Made by a program: the position numbers and the translations under genes. Shown piece after piece: positions 52,112 through 60,898 of a stretch of DNA of 64,000 nt; within the stretch, counting starts at the first letter, position 1, and each line of letters opens with the position of its first letter. Below the pieces are notes generated by a model. The model was not told the DNA's origin. It ran no database searches and saw only the letters and a list, made by a program, of their open reading frames with translations. This DNA is from Streptomyces sp. NBC_00306 (GTDB lineage: Bacteria; Actinomycetota; Actinomycetes; Streptomycetales; Streptomycetaceae). The stretch spans positions 5,828,001-5,892,000 of the forward strand of contig NZ_CP108032.1 in NCBI RefSeq assembly GCF_036169555.1, given 5' to 3'.

Positions 52112-53266
52112 TCAGCCCGAGAGCGGGATCGCCGCCAGCGTCGCCACGGTCCAGGTCAGGGGACCGAAGACCAACAGCAGGGCCGCCAGGCGCAGTCCGG
52201 CCGCCGCACGGAGCATGGCCGCGGGGGTGCCGAGCTTGCGGAGGTTCGCGGTGGTGACCGCGCGGGCGTGGCGGGAGTCGGCCACCGAGGTCAAAAGGGT
52301 CGCCGTCGTGCACGCGATGACCAGCGCGGCGCCCAGGCCGGTCAGCGGGCCGAAGGGACGTGGGCCCGTCCCGTAGAGCATCGAGGCCGTGATCACCGCC
52401 GACGCGACCGCGGACACCACCCCCAGCGGACGGCCGATGCCACGGGCCTCGTCCATCAGCGTCCGTCCGGCGAGCAGCCGGATCGCGCCGGGCCGCAGGG
52501 TCTGCAGGAGCCGGCCGCAGAAGTGGGTGATGGCCGGACCCGCGAGGGCGAGGCCGAGGGCGGTGAGCGTCCAGCCGGCGAGGACGCCGACCGGGTTCGA
52601 CTCGAAGGAACCGGCGAGCGGGAAGGACGAACCGGGGCTGGTCCGGGCCGTGTACGTCTCGATGGCCAGTCCTGCCGTGGTCAGCGCGCAGCCCCAGGGC
52701 AGGCCCCCCGGCGTGCCCTTGGGCTCCTCGACGGGCTCCGGGTCGAGGCCCGTCGGCGTCCGCCGGGGACGCAGGGTCAGAGCCGTCGCGGCCGTCGCGC
52801 TCAGCGGCGCGATCGCCAGCAGCATCAGCATGGCCGCCAGGGGCAGCGGCCGGTCGGCGGCCAGCAGCTCGGAGGCGGCCCCGTCGAACGGCAGCCCGGT
52901 CAGGTCGCCCCGCAGATGCAGGAAGAACAGCAGCGCGACCATGCTGCCGAGGGCGCCGGACATGGCCGTGGAGACGGCGGCGAGCGCCGCAAGACGGCCG
53001 GGTCCGAGGCCGATCGCGGAGAGGCCGGGCCGCGGCCGGGTGCTCGGATCCGCGCGGGCCACGGCCACGGCGAAGTGCACCGTCGCGGCGAGCGGGATCA
53101 GACACCAGGTGAGGCGGGCGACGGAAGCGGCCGAGCCGGGGTGCGCGAGCGCGTACGACAGCGTGCACAGCAGCAGGAAACCCACCCCCGCCGAGGCCGC
53201 GGCCACCAGCAGCCGGCGCAGCAGGGCCAGGGGGTGGGAGCCGCGGGCTAGACGGAGAGCGAGCAC
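52112..53266 (-). CDS. ABC transporter permease (FtsX-like architecture)
   Basis: The 384-residue membrane protein has about eight hydrophobic segments, including LLVAAASAGVGFLLLCTLSY near the N-terminus and a C-terminal group around LRLAALLLVFGPLTWTVATL. It lacks a large extracellular domain. Its GTG start overlaps the ATPase gene by 19 bases, so the two form a transporter. Its substrate is unknown. Confidence 0.8.
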   Translation of the reverse strand: MLALRLARGSHPLALLRRLLVAAASAGVGFLLLCTLSYALAHPGSAASVARLTWCLIPLAATVHFAVAVARADPSTRPRPGLSAIGLGPGRLAALAAVSTAMSGALGSMVALLFFLHLRGDLTGLPFDGAASELLAADRPLPLAAMLMLLAIAPLSATAATALTLRPRRTPTGLDPEPVEEPKGTPGGLPWGCALTTAGLAIETYTARTSPGSSFPLAGSFESNPVGVLAGWTLTALGLALAGPAITHFCGRLLQTLRPGAIRLLAGRTLMDEARGIGRPLGVVSAVASAVITASMLYGTGPRPFGPLTGLGAALVIACTTATLLTSVADSRHARAVTTANLRKLGTPAAMLRAAAGLRLAALLLVFGPLTWTVATLAAIPLSG

Positions 53267-53973
53267 TCGGCCCGGCCTTCCGCCTCGGCCGTGAGGGAGT
53301 TGACGCGACGGCCGTCCAGGAGCGAGATGGAACGGTCCGCGAGCGCCGCCACCTCCGTGTCGTGCGTCGCGAGCACCACGGTGATCCGGTGCGAGCGCGC
53401 CGCCGCCGTGATCGTACGGAGCACCTGGGCCCGCTCGGCCCGGTGCAGGGTGGCCGTCGGCTCGTCCGCGAACAGCACGGACGGCTCGCTGACGAGTGCC
53501 CGGGCGGTGGCGATCCGCTGGCGTTGTGCCTGGTCCAGGGCGCGCGGGCGCTTACGGGCGCACGCGCCGATGTCGAGGCGCTCCAGCCATTCCGTCGCGG
53601 CCTTCTTGGCCTTGCGGTGGGAGGTGCCGCGCAGCAGCAGCGGCAGCGCGGCGTTCTCCCACGCCGTCAGCTCGGGCACGAGGGTCGGCTCCGGGTCGAT
53701 CCAGCCGAACCGCTCACGGCGCAGCCGCTCCCGCTGGAGCGGGGGCAGCGTGTGCACGGGGGAGCTGTTGAACCACACCTCGCCCTCGTGCGGGACGAGT
53801 TGGCCCGACAGACACTGCAGCAGTGTCGTCTTCCCGCTGCCGCGCGGGCCGCTCACGGCGAGGATCTCGCCTTCCCGCACCCCCAGCGAGACACCGGCCA
53901 GCGCGGGGGAGCCGCTGTGCGCGTGGTGAAGGGAGCGTGCCCAGATCACATCGTTGTCCGGCGGGGCCACCAT
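53248..53973 (-). CDS. ABC transporter ATP-binding protein with degenerate signature motif
   Basis: The 241-residue protein has Walker A SGPRGSGKTTLLQCL, Walker B SVLFADEPTATLHRAE and the switch His in VLATHDTE. The signature normally reading LSGGQ is here ALDQAQRQRIATARALV, so the ATPase geometry is atypical. It is probably the motor of the adjacent permease, possibly a lipoprotein- or peptide-export system of the LolD/MacB kind. No accessory protein is adjacent. Confidence 0.85.
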   Translation of the reverse strand: MVAPPDNDVIWARSLHHAHSGSPALAGVSLGVREGEILAVSGPRGSGKTTLLQCLSGQLVPHEGEVWFNSSPVHTLPPLQRERLRRERFGWIDPEPTLVPELTAWENAALPLLLRGTSHRKAKKAATEWLERLDIGACARKRPRALDQAQRQRIATARALVSEPSVLFADEPTATLHRAERAQVLRTITAAARSHRITVVLATHDTEVAALADRSISLLDGRRVNSLTAEAEGRAECSLSV

Positions 53974-54082
53974 GGTGTCACCTCGGTTCTGATCAGATTT
54001 GTCCTCCCCCGTACGGGGGAACGACGTCAGGGCCGATCGGTCACTCGCACGCTAGGTATTCGGATGCGGGGTCCGGGGAAAC

Positions 54083-54133
54083 ACACGGCCCGGGTGCCCC
54101 CATCTCACTCGGATGGGCGCACCCGGGCCGTGT
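54083..54133 (-). terminator. Terminator hairpin after the aminotransferase gene
   Basis: A perfect 15-bp stem (54083-54097 with 54119-54133) encloses a second stem CCCATC/GATGGG with a 7-base loop. It starts 24 bases beyond the stop of the minus-strand aminotransferase gene. Confidence 0.85.
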
Positions 54134-54156
54134 CGGCGCCGGGGAGGCGGGGAGGA

Positions 54157-55518
54157 CTAGAGCTTCGTCCAGGCCTCCGTGAGGACGGACCGGAGGATGC
54201 CCTCGATCTCGTCGAAGGTCTCCTGGTTGGAGATCAGCGGCGGCGCCAGCTGGACGACCGGGTCGCCGCGGTCGTCGGCGCGGCAGTACAGGCCGTTGTC
54301 GTAGAGCGCCTTCGAGAGGAAGCCGTAGAGCACGCGCTCGGTCTCCTCGTCGGTGAAGGTCTCCTTGGTGGCCTTGTCCTTCACCAGCTCGATGCCGTAG
54401 AAGAAGCCGTTGCCGCGGACGTCGCCGACGATCGGCAGGTCGTGCAGCTTCTTCAGGGTGTCGAAGAAGGCGCCCTCGTTGTCCAGGACGTGCTGGTTGA
54501 GGCCTTCCTTCTCGAAGATGTCGAGGTTGGCCAGGCCCACCGCCGCGGAGACCGGGTGGCCGCCGAAGGTGTAGCCGTGCAGGAAGGTGTTGTCGCCCTG
54601 GTAGAACGGCTCGGCCAGGCGGTCGGAGATGATGCAGGCGCCGATCGGGGAGTAGCCCGAGGTCATGCCCTTGGCGCAGGTGATCATGTCCGGTACGTAG
54701 CCGAACTTGTCGCAGGCGAACATCGTGCCGAGGCGGCCGAAGGCACAGATGACCTCGTCGGACACGAGCAGTACGTCGTACTGGTCGCAGATCTCACGGA
54801 CCCGCTGGAAGTACCCGGGCGGCGGCGGGAAGCAGCCGCCGGCGTTCTGGACCGGCTCCAGGAAGACGGCGGCGACCGTCTCCGGGCCCTCGAAGAGGAT
54901 CTGCTGCTCGATCTGGTCGGCGGCCCAGCGGCCGAAGGCCTCGGGGTCGTCGCCGTGGATCGGGGCGCGGTAGATGTTGGTGTTCGGCACCTTGTGCGCA
55001 CCGGGGACCAGCGGCTCGAAGGGAGCCTTCAGCGCGGGCAGACCGGTGATGGAGAGCGCGCCCTGCGGGGTGCCGTGGTAGGCGACCGCACGCGAGATGA
55101 CCTTGTACTTGGTGGGCTTGCCCTGCAGCTTGAAGTACTGCTTGGCCAGCTTCCACGCGGTCTCCACGGCCTCGCCGCCACCGGTGGTGAAGAAGACCTT
55201 GTTCAGGTCGCCCGGAGCGTGCTGGGCCAGGCGCTCGGCGAGCTCGACGGCCTTCGGGTGGGCGTAGGACCACACCGGGAAGAAGGCGAGCTCCTGAGCC
55301 TGCTTGTAGGCGGTCTCGGCGAGCTCGTGACGGCCGTGGCCGGCGTTGACGACGAACAGGCCGGACAGGCCGTCGAGGTAGCGCTTGCCCTTGTCGTCGT
55401 AGATGTAGGTGCCCTCACCGCGCACGATGGTGGGCACGGGTGCGTTCTCGTACGACGACATACGTGTGAAGTGCATCCACAGGTGGTCGTACGCGGTCTT
55501 GGAGAGGTCCTTGCTCAC
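54157..55518 (-). CDS. Class III PLP-dependent aminotransferase (GABA/putrescine type)
   Basis: The 453-residue enzyme has the family motifs FTTGGGEAVETAWKLAKQYF, the cofactor Asp in LLVSDEVICAFGR and the PLP Lys in ITCAKGMTSGYSPIGACI. Class III enzymes of this subgroup use omega-amino donors such as putrescine, GABA or beta-alanine with pyruvate or 2-oxoglutarate. GTG 55518 has GGGGAA about 10 bases upstream; GTG 55536 would add six residues and overlap the Lrp gene. It shares regulation with the Lrp gene beside it and the divergent dehydrogenase. Confidence 0.9.
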   Translation of the reverse strand: MSKDLSKTAYDHLWMHFTRMSSYENAPVPTIVRGEGTYIYDDKGKRYLDGLSGLFVVNAGHGRHELAETAYKQAQELAFFPVWSYAHPKAVELAERLAQHAPGDLNKVFFTTGGGEAVETAWKLAKQYFKLQGKPTKYKVISRAVAYHGTPQGALSITGLPALKAPFEPLVPGAHKVPNTNIYRAPIHGDDPEAFGRWAADQIEQQILFEGPETVAAVFLEPVQNAGGCFPPPPGYFQRVREICDQYDVLLVSDEVICAFGRLGTMFACDKFGYVPDMITCAKGMTSGYSPIGACIISDRLAEPFYQGDNTFLHGYTFGGHPVSAAVGLANLDIFEKEGLNQHVLDNEGAFFDTLKKLHDLPIVGDVRGNGFFYGIELVKDKATKETFTDEETERVLYGFLSKALYDNGLYCRADDRGDPVVQLAPPLISNQETFDEIEGILRSVLTEAWTKL

Positions 55519-55520
55519 GG

Positions 55521-56027
55521 CTATCGGGTTCCCCACATGTAGGTCTGCTTCTTGAGCTTGAGGTAGACGAAGCTCTCGGTGGACCGCACGCCGGGGAGCG
55601 CACGAATCCGTTTGTTGATCACTTCGAGAAGGTGGTCGTCGTCCTCGCAGACGATCTCCACCATGAGGTCGAACGAGCCCGCGGTCATGACCACGTACTC
55701 GCACTCGGCCATGGCCGTCAGCGCTTCGGCTATCTCGTCGAGGTCGCCCTCGACGCGGATGCCGACCATCGCCTGGCGTCGCAGACCCACGGTGAGCGGG
55801 TCGGTGACGGCGACGATCTGCATCACGCCCTGGTCGAGCAGCTTCTGGACGCGCTGGCGCACGGCCGCCTCGGACAGGCCCACGGCCTTGCCGATCGCGG
55901 CGTACGGACGACGCCCGTCCTCCTGGAGCTGCTCGATGATCGCGAGGGAGACGGCGTCGATCGTCGGGGACGATCCGTTCGTCTTCCTGGATTCTGCGCT
56001 TCGACTGGCCACGGGGTCACTGTGCAC
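55521..56027 (-). CDS. Lrp/AsnC family transcriptional regulator
   Basis: The 168-residue protein has the N-terminal helix-turn-helix (AIGKAVGLSEAAVRQRVQKL) and C-terminal RAM domain (MVGIRVEGDLDEIAEALTAM) that senses amino acids. It lies between the aminotransferase gene and the divergent dehydrogenase, so it probably controls polyamine/GABA breakdown. GTG 56027 is taken as start; TTG 56048 is possible. The 2-base gap before the aminotransferase means co-transcription. Confidence 0.9.
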   Translation of the reverse strand: MHSDPVASRSAESRKTNGSSPTIDAVSLAIIEQLQEDGRRPYAAIGKAVGLSEAAVRQRVQKLLDQGVMQIVAVTDPLTVGLRRQAMVGIRVEGDLDEIAEALTAMAECEYVVMTAGSFDLMVEIVCEDDDHLLEVINKRIRALPGVRSTESFVYLKLKKQTYMWGTR

Positions 56028-56056
56028 CGGGACTCGTCTGTCTCGCAAGCCCTGAG

Positions 56057-56093
56057 CGATGATATTCGTCGTTGAAGGGCTTGGATATCACCG
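56057..56093. promoter_or_regulatory. Candidate Lrp operator in the divergent region
   Basis: CGATGATATT (56057-56066) and GATATCACCG (56084-56093) match as an inverted repeat at 8 of 10 positions, with TGATAT/ATATCA cores. It lies in the only AT-rich patch between the Lrp and dehydrogenase genes. Confidence 0.4.
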
Positions 56094-56192
56094 AATCCGA
56101 AGATGGGGAGGGTCGGGGCTGTTGAAAGCGTCGGCCGTGCGATTAGGGTGGGTTGTCTCACCCATCGGAATCTGACAGGAGGGGTGGCAACA

Positions 56193-57632
56193 GTGACCAC
56201 CGAGCTGCGTCGTCTGCGCAACTACATCAACGGGGAGTTCCGGGACGCCGCCGACGGGCGGACGATCGATGTCATCAACCCGGTCACCGGCGAGGTGTAC
56301 GCCACGTCGCCGCTCTCCGGGCAGTCGGATGTGGACGCGGCGATGGACGCTGCCGCGGCGGCCTTCCCGGCCTGGCGCGACGCCACGCCCGCCGAGCGCC
56401 AGAAGGCGCTTCTGAAGATCGCGGACGCGTTCGAGGAGCGGGCCGAGGACCTCATCGCGGCCGAGTCGGAGAACACGGGCAAGCCGCTGGAGCTGACCCG
56501 TACCGAAGAGATCCCGCCGATGGTGGACCAGATCCGCTTCTTCGCGGGCGCCGCGCGCATGCTCGAGGGCCGCTCGGCCGGCGAGTACATGGAGGGCCTC
56601 ACCTCCATCGTCCGCCGCGAGCCGGTCGGCGTCTGCGCGCAGGTCGCGCCGTGGAACTACCCGATGATGATGGCGGTGTGGAAGTTCGCTCCGGCGCTCG
56701 CGGCGGGCAACACCGTCGTGCTGAAGCCGTCGGACACCACCCCCGCCTCCACGGTGCTGATCGCCGAGATCATCGGCTCGATCGTGCCCAAGGGCGTCTT
56801 CAACGTCATCTGCGGTGACCGGGACACCGGCCGCACGATGGTCGAGCACCCGACGCCGGCGATGGCGTCGATCACCGGTTCCGTACGCGCGGGCATCCAG
56901 GTCGCGGCCTCCGCGGCCAAGGACGTCAAGCGGGTCCACCTGGAGCTGGGCGGCAAGGCGCCGGTCGTCGTCTTCGAGGACACCGACATCGCCAAGGCCG
57001 TCGAGGACATCTCGGTGGCGGGCTACTTCAACGCCGGCCAGGACTGTACGGCCGCGACCCGTGTGCTCGTGCAGGAGTCCATCCACGACGAGTTCGTGGC
57101 GGCGCTGGCGAAGGCGGCGTCGGAGACGAAGACGGGCGCTCCGGACGACGAGGACGTGCTCTACGGCCCGCTGAACAACTCCAACCAGCTCGCCCAGGTC
57201 ACCGGCTTCATCGACCGGCTCCCGGCGCACGCGAAGGTGGAGGCGGGCGGCCACCGGGTCGGTGACAAGGGCTACTTCTACGCTCCCACCGTCGTCTCCG
57301 GCCTGAAGCAGGACGACGAGATCATCCAGAACGAGGTCTTCGGCCCGGTCATCACCGTGCAGTCCTTCACGGACGAGGCGCAGGCCCTGGAGTGGGCGAA
57401 CGGCGTCGAGTTCGCGCTGGCCTCGTCGGTGTGGACGAAGGATCACGGCCGCGCGATGCGGATGTCGAAGTCGCTGGACTTCGGCTGCGTGTGGATCAAC
57501 ACCCACATCCCGCTCGTGGCGGAGATGCCGCACGGCGGCTTCAAGAAGTCGGGCTACGGCAAGGACCTGTCGGCGTACGGGTTCGACGACTACACCCGCG
57601 TCAAGCACGTGATGACGTCGCTGGACGTCTGA
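56193..57632 (+). CDS. Aldehyde dehydrogenase (gamma-aminobutyraldehyde type)
   Basis: The 479-residue NAD-dependent enzyme has the catalytic Cys in FNAGQDCTAATRVLV, the general-base Glu in VHLELGGKAPVVV, and Rossmann contacts in APWNYPMMMAVWKFAPALAA. Its sequence is of the aminobutyraldehyde/betaine-aldehyde group. With the aminotransferase it would convert putrescine to 4-aminobutyrate. GTG 56193 has AGGAGGGG upstream. It is divergent from the Lrp gene. Confidence 0.9.
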   Translation: MTTELRRLRNYINGEFRDAADGRTIDVINPVTGEVYATSPLSGQSDVDAAMDAAAAAFPAWRDATPAERQKALLKIADAFEERAEDLIAAESENTGKPLELTRTEEIPPMVDQIRFFAGAARMLEGRSAGEYMEGLTSIVRREPVGVCAQVAPWNYPMMMAVWKFAPALAAGNTVVLKPSDTTPASTVLIAEIIGSIVPKGVFNVICGDRDTGRTMVEHPTPAMASITGSVRAGIQVAASAAKDVKRVHLELGGKAPVVVFEDTDIAKAVEDISVAGYFNAGQDCTAATRVLVQESIHDEFVAALAKAASETKTGAPDDEDVLYGPLNNSNQLAQVTGFIDRLPAHAKVEAGGHRVGDKGYFYAPTVVSGLKQDDEIIQNEVFGPVITVQSFTDEAQALEWANGVEFALASSVWTKDHGRAMRMSKSLDFGCVWINTHIPLVAEMPHGGFKKSGYGKDLSAYGFDDYTRVKHVMTSLDV

Positions 57633-57654
57633 CCGGCGTCACCCGCCGGCCACT

Positions 57655-57693
57655 CGGCAGCCCCCGCGCCCCGTCCGGGCGCGGGGGCTGCCG
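57655..57693. terminator. Bidirectional terminator after the dehydrogenase gene
   Basis: Arms 57655-57671 and 57677-57693 pair perfectly over 17 bp with a 5-base loop. It lies between the dehydrogenase and the convergent TetR gene. Confidence 0.88.
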
Positions 57694-57714
57694 CATGTCC
57701 GGAGCTACGAGGAG

Positions 57715-58269
57715 CTACGTCAGGGGGGTCCGGTGCAGCGCGATGAGCAGCCGCCAGGCCTGGCCGGCCATCTCCGCGGGGTCCGCCTCGATCGCGCCGT
57801 GGAGCCAGTCGGCGAGCAGGCCGGCGAAGGTGGCCGCCACGGCCGTGGCGATCAGATCCGGGCGGGGAGCGCCGGCCAGTTCGCGTTCGCGGCGGCTGCG
57901 GGCGCGCAGCTCCGTGTGGAGCAGATCGCCGAGCGGGCCGCTGCCGCCCTCGCGCAGGAGCGGGCGGTAGAGGTGCGCGCGGGCGGACAGACCGGTGAAG
58001 AAGTCCGTCAGCGGCGGGGGCGGGGCCGCCGGGTCGGGGACGCCGCGCCAGGCGTGCAGGGCTTCCACCGCCTCCCGTACGACCTCGGCGCAGGCGTCGA
58101 CCGCCAGCGCCTGAAGGTCCGCGTAGTGCAGATAGAACGTGGCGCGGCCGAGCCCCGCCCTGCGGACGACCGCGGCCACGCTGACCTCGTCGAGCGCACG
58201 GTCCGCGCACTCGTCGAGCAGCGCCGCCCGCAGCCGGGCCCGGGTGCGTTCCGCCCTGGGGTCGTTCAT
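57715..58269 (-). CDS. TetR family repressor of the DUF1304 operon
   Basis: The 184-residue protein has a TetR helix-turn-helix (VSVAAVVRRAGLGRATFYLH) and a helical C-terminal domain. It overlaps the DUF1304 gene by 4 bases, so both are transcribed from one promoter that carries two TetR-like operators; autoregulation is likely. The ligand is unknown. Confidence 0.88.
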   Translation of the reverse strand: MNDPRAERTRARLRAALLDECADRALDEVSVAAVVRRAGLGRATFYLHYADLQALAVDACAEVVREAVEALHAWRGVPDPAAPPPPLTDFFTGLSARAHLYRPLLREGGSGPLGDLLHTELRARSRRERELAGAPRPDLIATAVAATFAGLLADWLHGAIEADPAEMAGQAWRLLIALHRTPLT

Positions 58270-58628
58270 CTGGCCACCAGGACCGCTGCCAGGGCGAGCG
58301 CTCCCGGCAGCGCCTGCGCAAGGAGGATGCGGCGGTTCGCGGTGAAGCCGCCGTACAGCCCGGCGACCACCACGCACGCGGTGAAGAAGACCTGCACCCG
58401 GTAGCCGGTGGGGTCCGAGGCGATCAGGCCCCAGACGAGGCCCGCCGCGAGAAAGCCGTTGTAGAGGCCCTGGTTGGCGGCGAGGGGAGCGGTGGCGCGG
58501 GCCATCTCGGTGTCGAAGCCGGAGAGTTGACGGCCGGGTCTCCGCTCCCAGAGGAACATCTCCAGAACCAGGATGTAGAGGTGCAGCGCGGCCACCAGGC
58601 CGACCAGGACATGGGCCGTTGCGTTCAT
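58266..58628 (-). CDS. DUF1304 membrane protein
   Basis: The 120-residue protein has four hydrophobic helices and the family motifs HLYILVLEMFLW and NQGLYNGFLAAGLVW. DUF1304 proteins are small inner-membrane proteins of unknown function, often beside TetR regulators. It is the first gene of a two-gene unit with the TetR repressor. Confidence 0.87.
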   Translation of the reverse strand: MNATAHVLVGLVAALHLYILVLEMFLWERRPGRQLSGFDTEMARATAPLAANQGLYNGFLAAGLVWGLIASDPTGYRVQVFFTACVVVAGLYGGFTANRRILLAQALPGALALAAVLVAR

Positions 58629-58648
58629 GACCGGCTCTTTCTGTTGCG

Positions 58649-58699
58649 CGGACAGGTTTCATGGACAGGTGTCCATGAAGTATAGACACCTGTCCATGA
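58649..58699 (-). promoter_or_regulatory. Promoter with tandem TetR operators
   Basis: TGGACAGGTGTCCA (58662-58675) is a 14-bp palindrome, and TAGACACCTGTCCA (58683-58696) is a second copy with one mismatch; their centres are 21 bp apart, two helical turns. A weaker third copy starts at 58649. The minus strand shows TATACT at 58679-58684, a near-perfect -10 element wedged between the two operators. The whole 15-bp arms at 58659 and 58685 are inverted. Confidence 0.8.
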
Positions 58700-58796
58700 T
58701 CGACAGGGTGTCCCCTCCTGCCCCCAGGTGTCGACGCACCGTCCATTGCCGCCCGCATGCGCCGGCCGCCATCCTGCGGACGTGCCCGCGATCCGG

Positions 58797-59978
58797 ATGA
58801 ACCCCATGTCACGGCGGACCCTGCTGCGCGCCGTCGGCGCGGGTGCCGCTCTCGCCGGCCCCGCCGTGCTCGCCGGATGCGGGGTGCCCGCGGCCTACGT
58901 CGAGCCCGGCGACCGTGCCGCGCGCGACGACTCGGCCCACGACCGCAGTCTCGACTTCGCCAACTGGCCCCTCTACATCGACACCGACGACGAGAACACC
59001 TCCGAGCGCCCCACGCTCGACGCCTTCACCGAACGCACCGGGATCTCCGTCACCTACACCGAGGAGATCAACGACAACGACGAGTTCTTCGGAAAGATCA
59101 GCCCGGCCCTGATGAACCATCAGGAGACCGGCCGCGATCTGATCGTCGTCAGCGACTGGATGGCCGCCCGCTTCGTACGCCTCGGCTGGGTGCAGGAGAT
59201 GGACCGGACGAAGCAGCCCAACGTCACCCGGTACCTGGACCCGCAACTGCGCTCGCCGGCCTTCGACAAGGGGCGTCTGCACAGCGTCCCCTGGCAGTCG
59301 GGAATCACCGGCATCGCCTACAACCGCAGGAAGCTCGGCCGTGAACTGCGGCGTACGAGCGACCTGTGGGCGGACGATCTGCGCGGCCGGGTCACGCTGC
59401 TGTCCGGGCTCGACGAATCCTTCGCCCTGCTGATGCAGGCCGACGGCGTCGACATCACCCGGTGGACGGCGGACGACTTCCACGCCGTCTGCGACCGGCT
59501 GGAGAAGCTGGTGAAGCGCCGGCACATCAGGCGCTTCACGGGCAACGACTACATCAAGGACCTCGACACCGGTGACGTCGTCGCCTGCCAGGCGTACTCC
59601 GGCGATGTCATCCAGCTCCAGGCGGACAACCCCGACATCGAGTTCGTCGTGCCCGAGGAGGGCGGCGAACTGTGGGCGGAGAGTCTGATGATCCCCAACC
59701 TCGCCCGCCACAAGCGCAATGCGGAGGCACTCGTCGACCACTACTACCGGCCGGAGGTCGCCGCCGAACTCGCGAGCTGGGTCAACTACGTCTGCCCGGT
59801 GCCGGCCGCACGCGATGTGCTCGCCTCGTCCAAGGACGAGGAGACGGCCGCGCTCGCGGAGGACCCGCTGATCTTCCCCGACGACGTGATGCGCAGACGG
59901 CTCGCGATAGCCCGGGACATTGCCTCGGAGGAGCGCGCGGAGTTCGCCCGGCGATGGAACTCCCTCGTCGGGCTGTAG
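58797..59978 (+). CDS. Spermidine/putrescine-type ABC substrate-binding lipoprotein
   Basis: The 393-residue protein has a twin-arginine-like start (SRRTLLRAVGAGAALAGPAV) and a lipobox LAGCG, followed by a PotD-like fold: SLDFANWPLYIDTD, FGKISPALMNHQETGRDLIV and VPEEGGELWAESLMIP. It would deliver polyamines to an importer. No permease or ATPase of its own is adjacent. ATG 58797 is used; ATG 58806 is close. It is transcribed divergently from the TetR/DUF1304 operon. Confidence 0.85.
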   Translation: MNPMSRRTLLRAVGAGAALAGPAVLAGCGVPAAYVEPGDRAARDDSAHDRSLDFANWPLYIDTDDENTSERPTLDAFTERTGISVTYTEEINDNDEFFGKISPALMNHQETGRDLIVVSDWMAARFVRLGWVQEMDRTKQPNVTRYLDPQLRSPAFDKGRLHSVPWQSGITGIAYNRRKLGRELRRTSDLWADDLRGRVTLLSGLDESFALLMQADGVDITRWTADDFHAVCDRLEKLVKRRHIRRFTGNDYIKDLDTGDVVACQAYSGDVIQLQADNPDIEFVVPEEGGELWAESLMIPNLARHKRNAEALVDHYYRPEVAAELASWVNYVCPVPAARDVLASSKDEETAALAEDPLIFPDDVMRRRLAIARDIASEERAEFARRWNSLVGL

Positions 59979-60065
59979 CGGGCTTCTCCGGAGCGGGTGC
60001 GTGAGTCCTCGGGCGTGACCCGGCGCGTGAAGAAGACGCCGGTCAGGGGAAGTTCGCCGTCGAGG

Positions 60066-60854
60066 TCAGGGCTTGCGGGCCACCGCGCCGAACTGCGCCA
60101 CCTGAGGGAAGCGGCTCTCCCGCGCCACGTCGTGCCGCCAGCGGGAGCACGAGACGATGCCGGGCTCCAGCACCTCCAGGCCCTCCAGGAACGAGGCGAA
60201 CTCCGCGCCGCTGCGGGCGGTGATCGGGGGAGTGGCGTTCTCGTTCCAGAAGCGCATGGCGTCCTCGTTGCCCTCTCCGCCCAGTTCGAGGGTGGGATGG
60301 GTGAGGACGAGGTAGCTGCCGGAGGGCACGGCGTCCATCAGCGTGCGCACGATGGAGCGCGCCTCGTCGGTGTCCATCACGAAGTTCAGGATGCCGAGCA
60401 TCATCACGGCCACCGGCTTGTGCAGGTCCAGTGTCGGCTCGACGGCCCGCACGATCCCGGCCGCGTCGTGGGCGTCCGCGTCCAGGTACTCCGTCGTACC
60501 GCCGGTGGAGCTGGTGAGCAGGGCGCGGGCGTGCGCCAGGACGATCGGGTCGTTGTCGACGTAGACGATCCGCGCGTCGGGGGCGATGCGCTGGGCGACC
60601 TCATGGGTGTTGTCGACGGTCGGCAGCCCGGTGCCGATGTCCAGGAACTGCCGTACGCCCGCCTCGCCGGCCAGGAACTCCACCGCACGGCCCAGGAACG
60701 CCCGGTCGGCACGGGCCACTTCGCCGATGCTCGGGTACAGACCGGTGACGTGGTCACCCACCGCGCGGTCGACCGGGTAGTTGTCCTTACCGCCCAGCCA
60801 GTGGTTCCAGACCCTGGCGTTGTGCGCTACGTCGGTACGGATCCTGTCGGTCAC
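60066..60854 (-). CDS. S-adenosyl methyltransferase-family protein (DUF574 type)
   Basis: The 262-residue protein belongs to a Streptomyces-expanded SAM methyltransferase family, with the N-terminal block HNARVWNHWLGGKDNYPVDR and the binding motif QFLDIGTGLPTVDNTHEVA, then VYVDNDPIVLAHARALL. Function in the family is unknown. GTG 60854 starts it. It is a single gene, in the same direction as the phosphodiesterase and deaminase genes upstream. Confidence 0.88.
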   Translation of the reverse strand: MTDRIRTDVAHNARVWNHWLGGKDNYPVDRAVGDHVTGLYPSIGEVARADRAFLGRAVEFLAGEAGVRQFLDIGTGLPTVDNTHEVAQRIAPDARIVYVDNDPIVLAHARALLTSSTGGTTEYLDADAHDAAGIVRAVEPTLDLHKPVAVMMLGILNFVMDTDEARSIVRTLMDAVPSGSYLVLTHPTLELGGEGNEDAMRFWNENATPPITARSGAEFASFLEGLEVLEPGIVSCSRWRHDVARESRFPQVAQFGAVARKP

Positions 60855-60898
60855 TTCTGCTCCTCCGCCGGGTGAGTGGGTCCATCATGCCGGAACGA

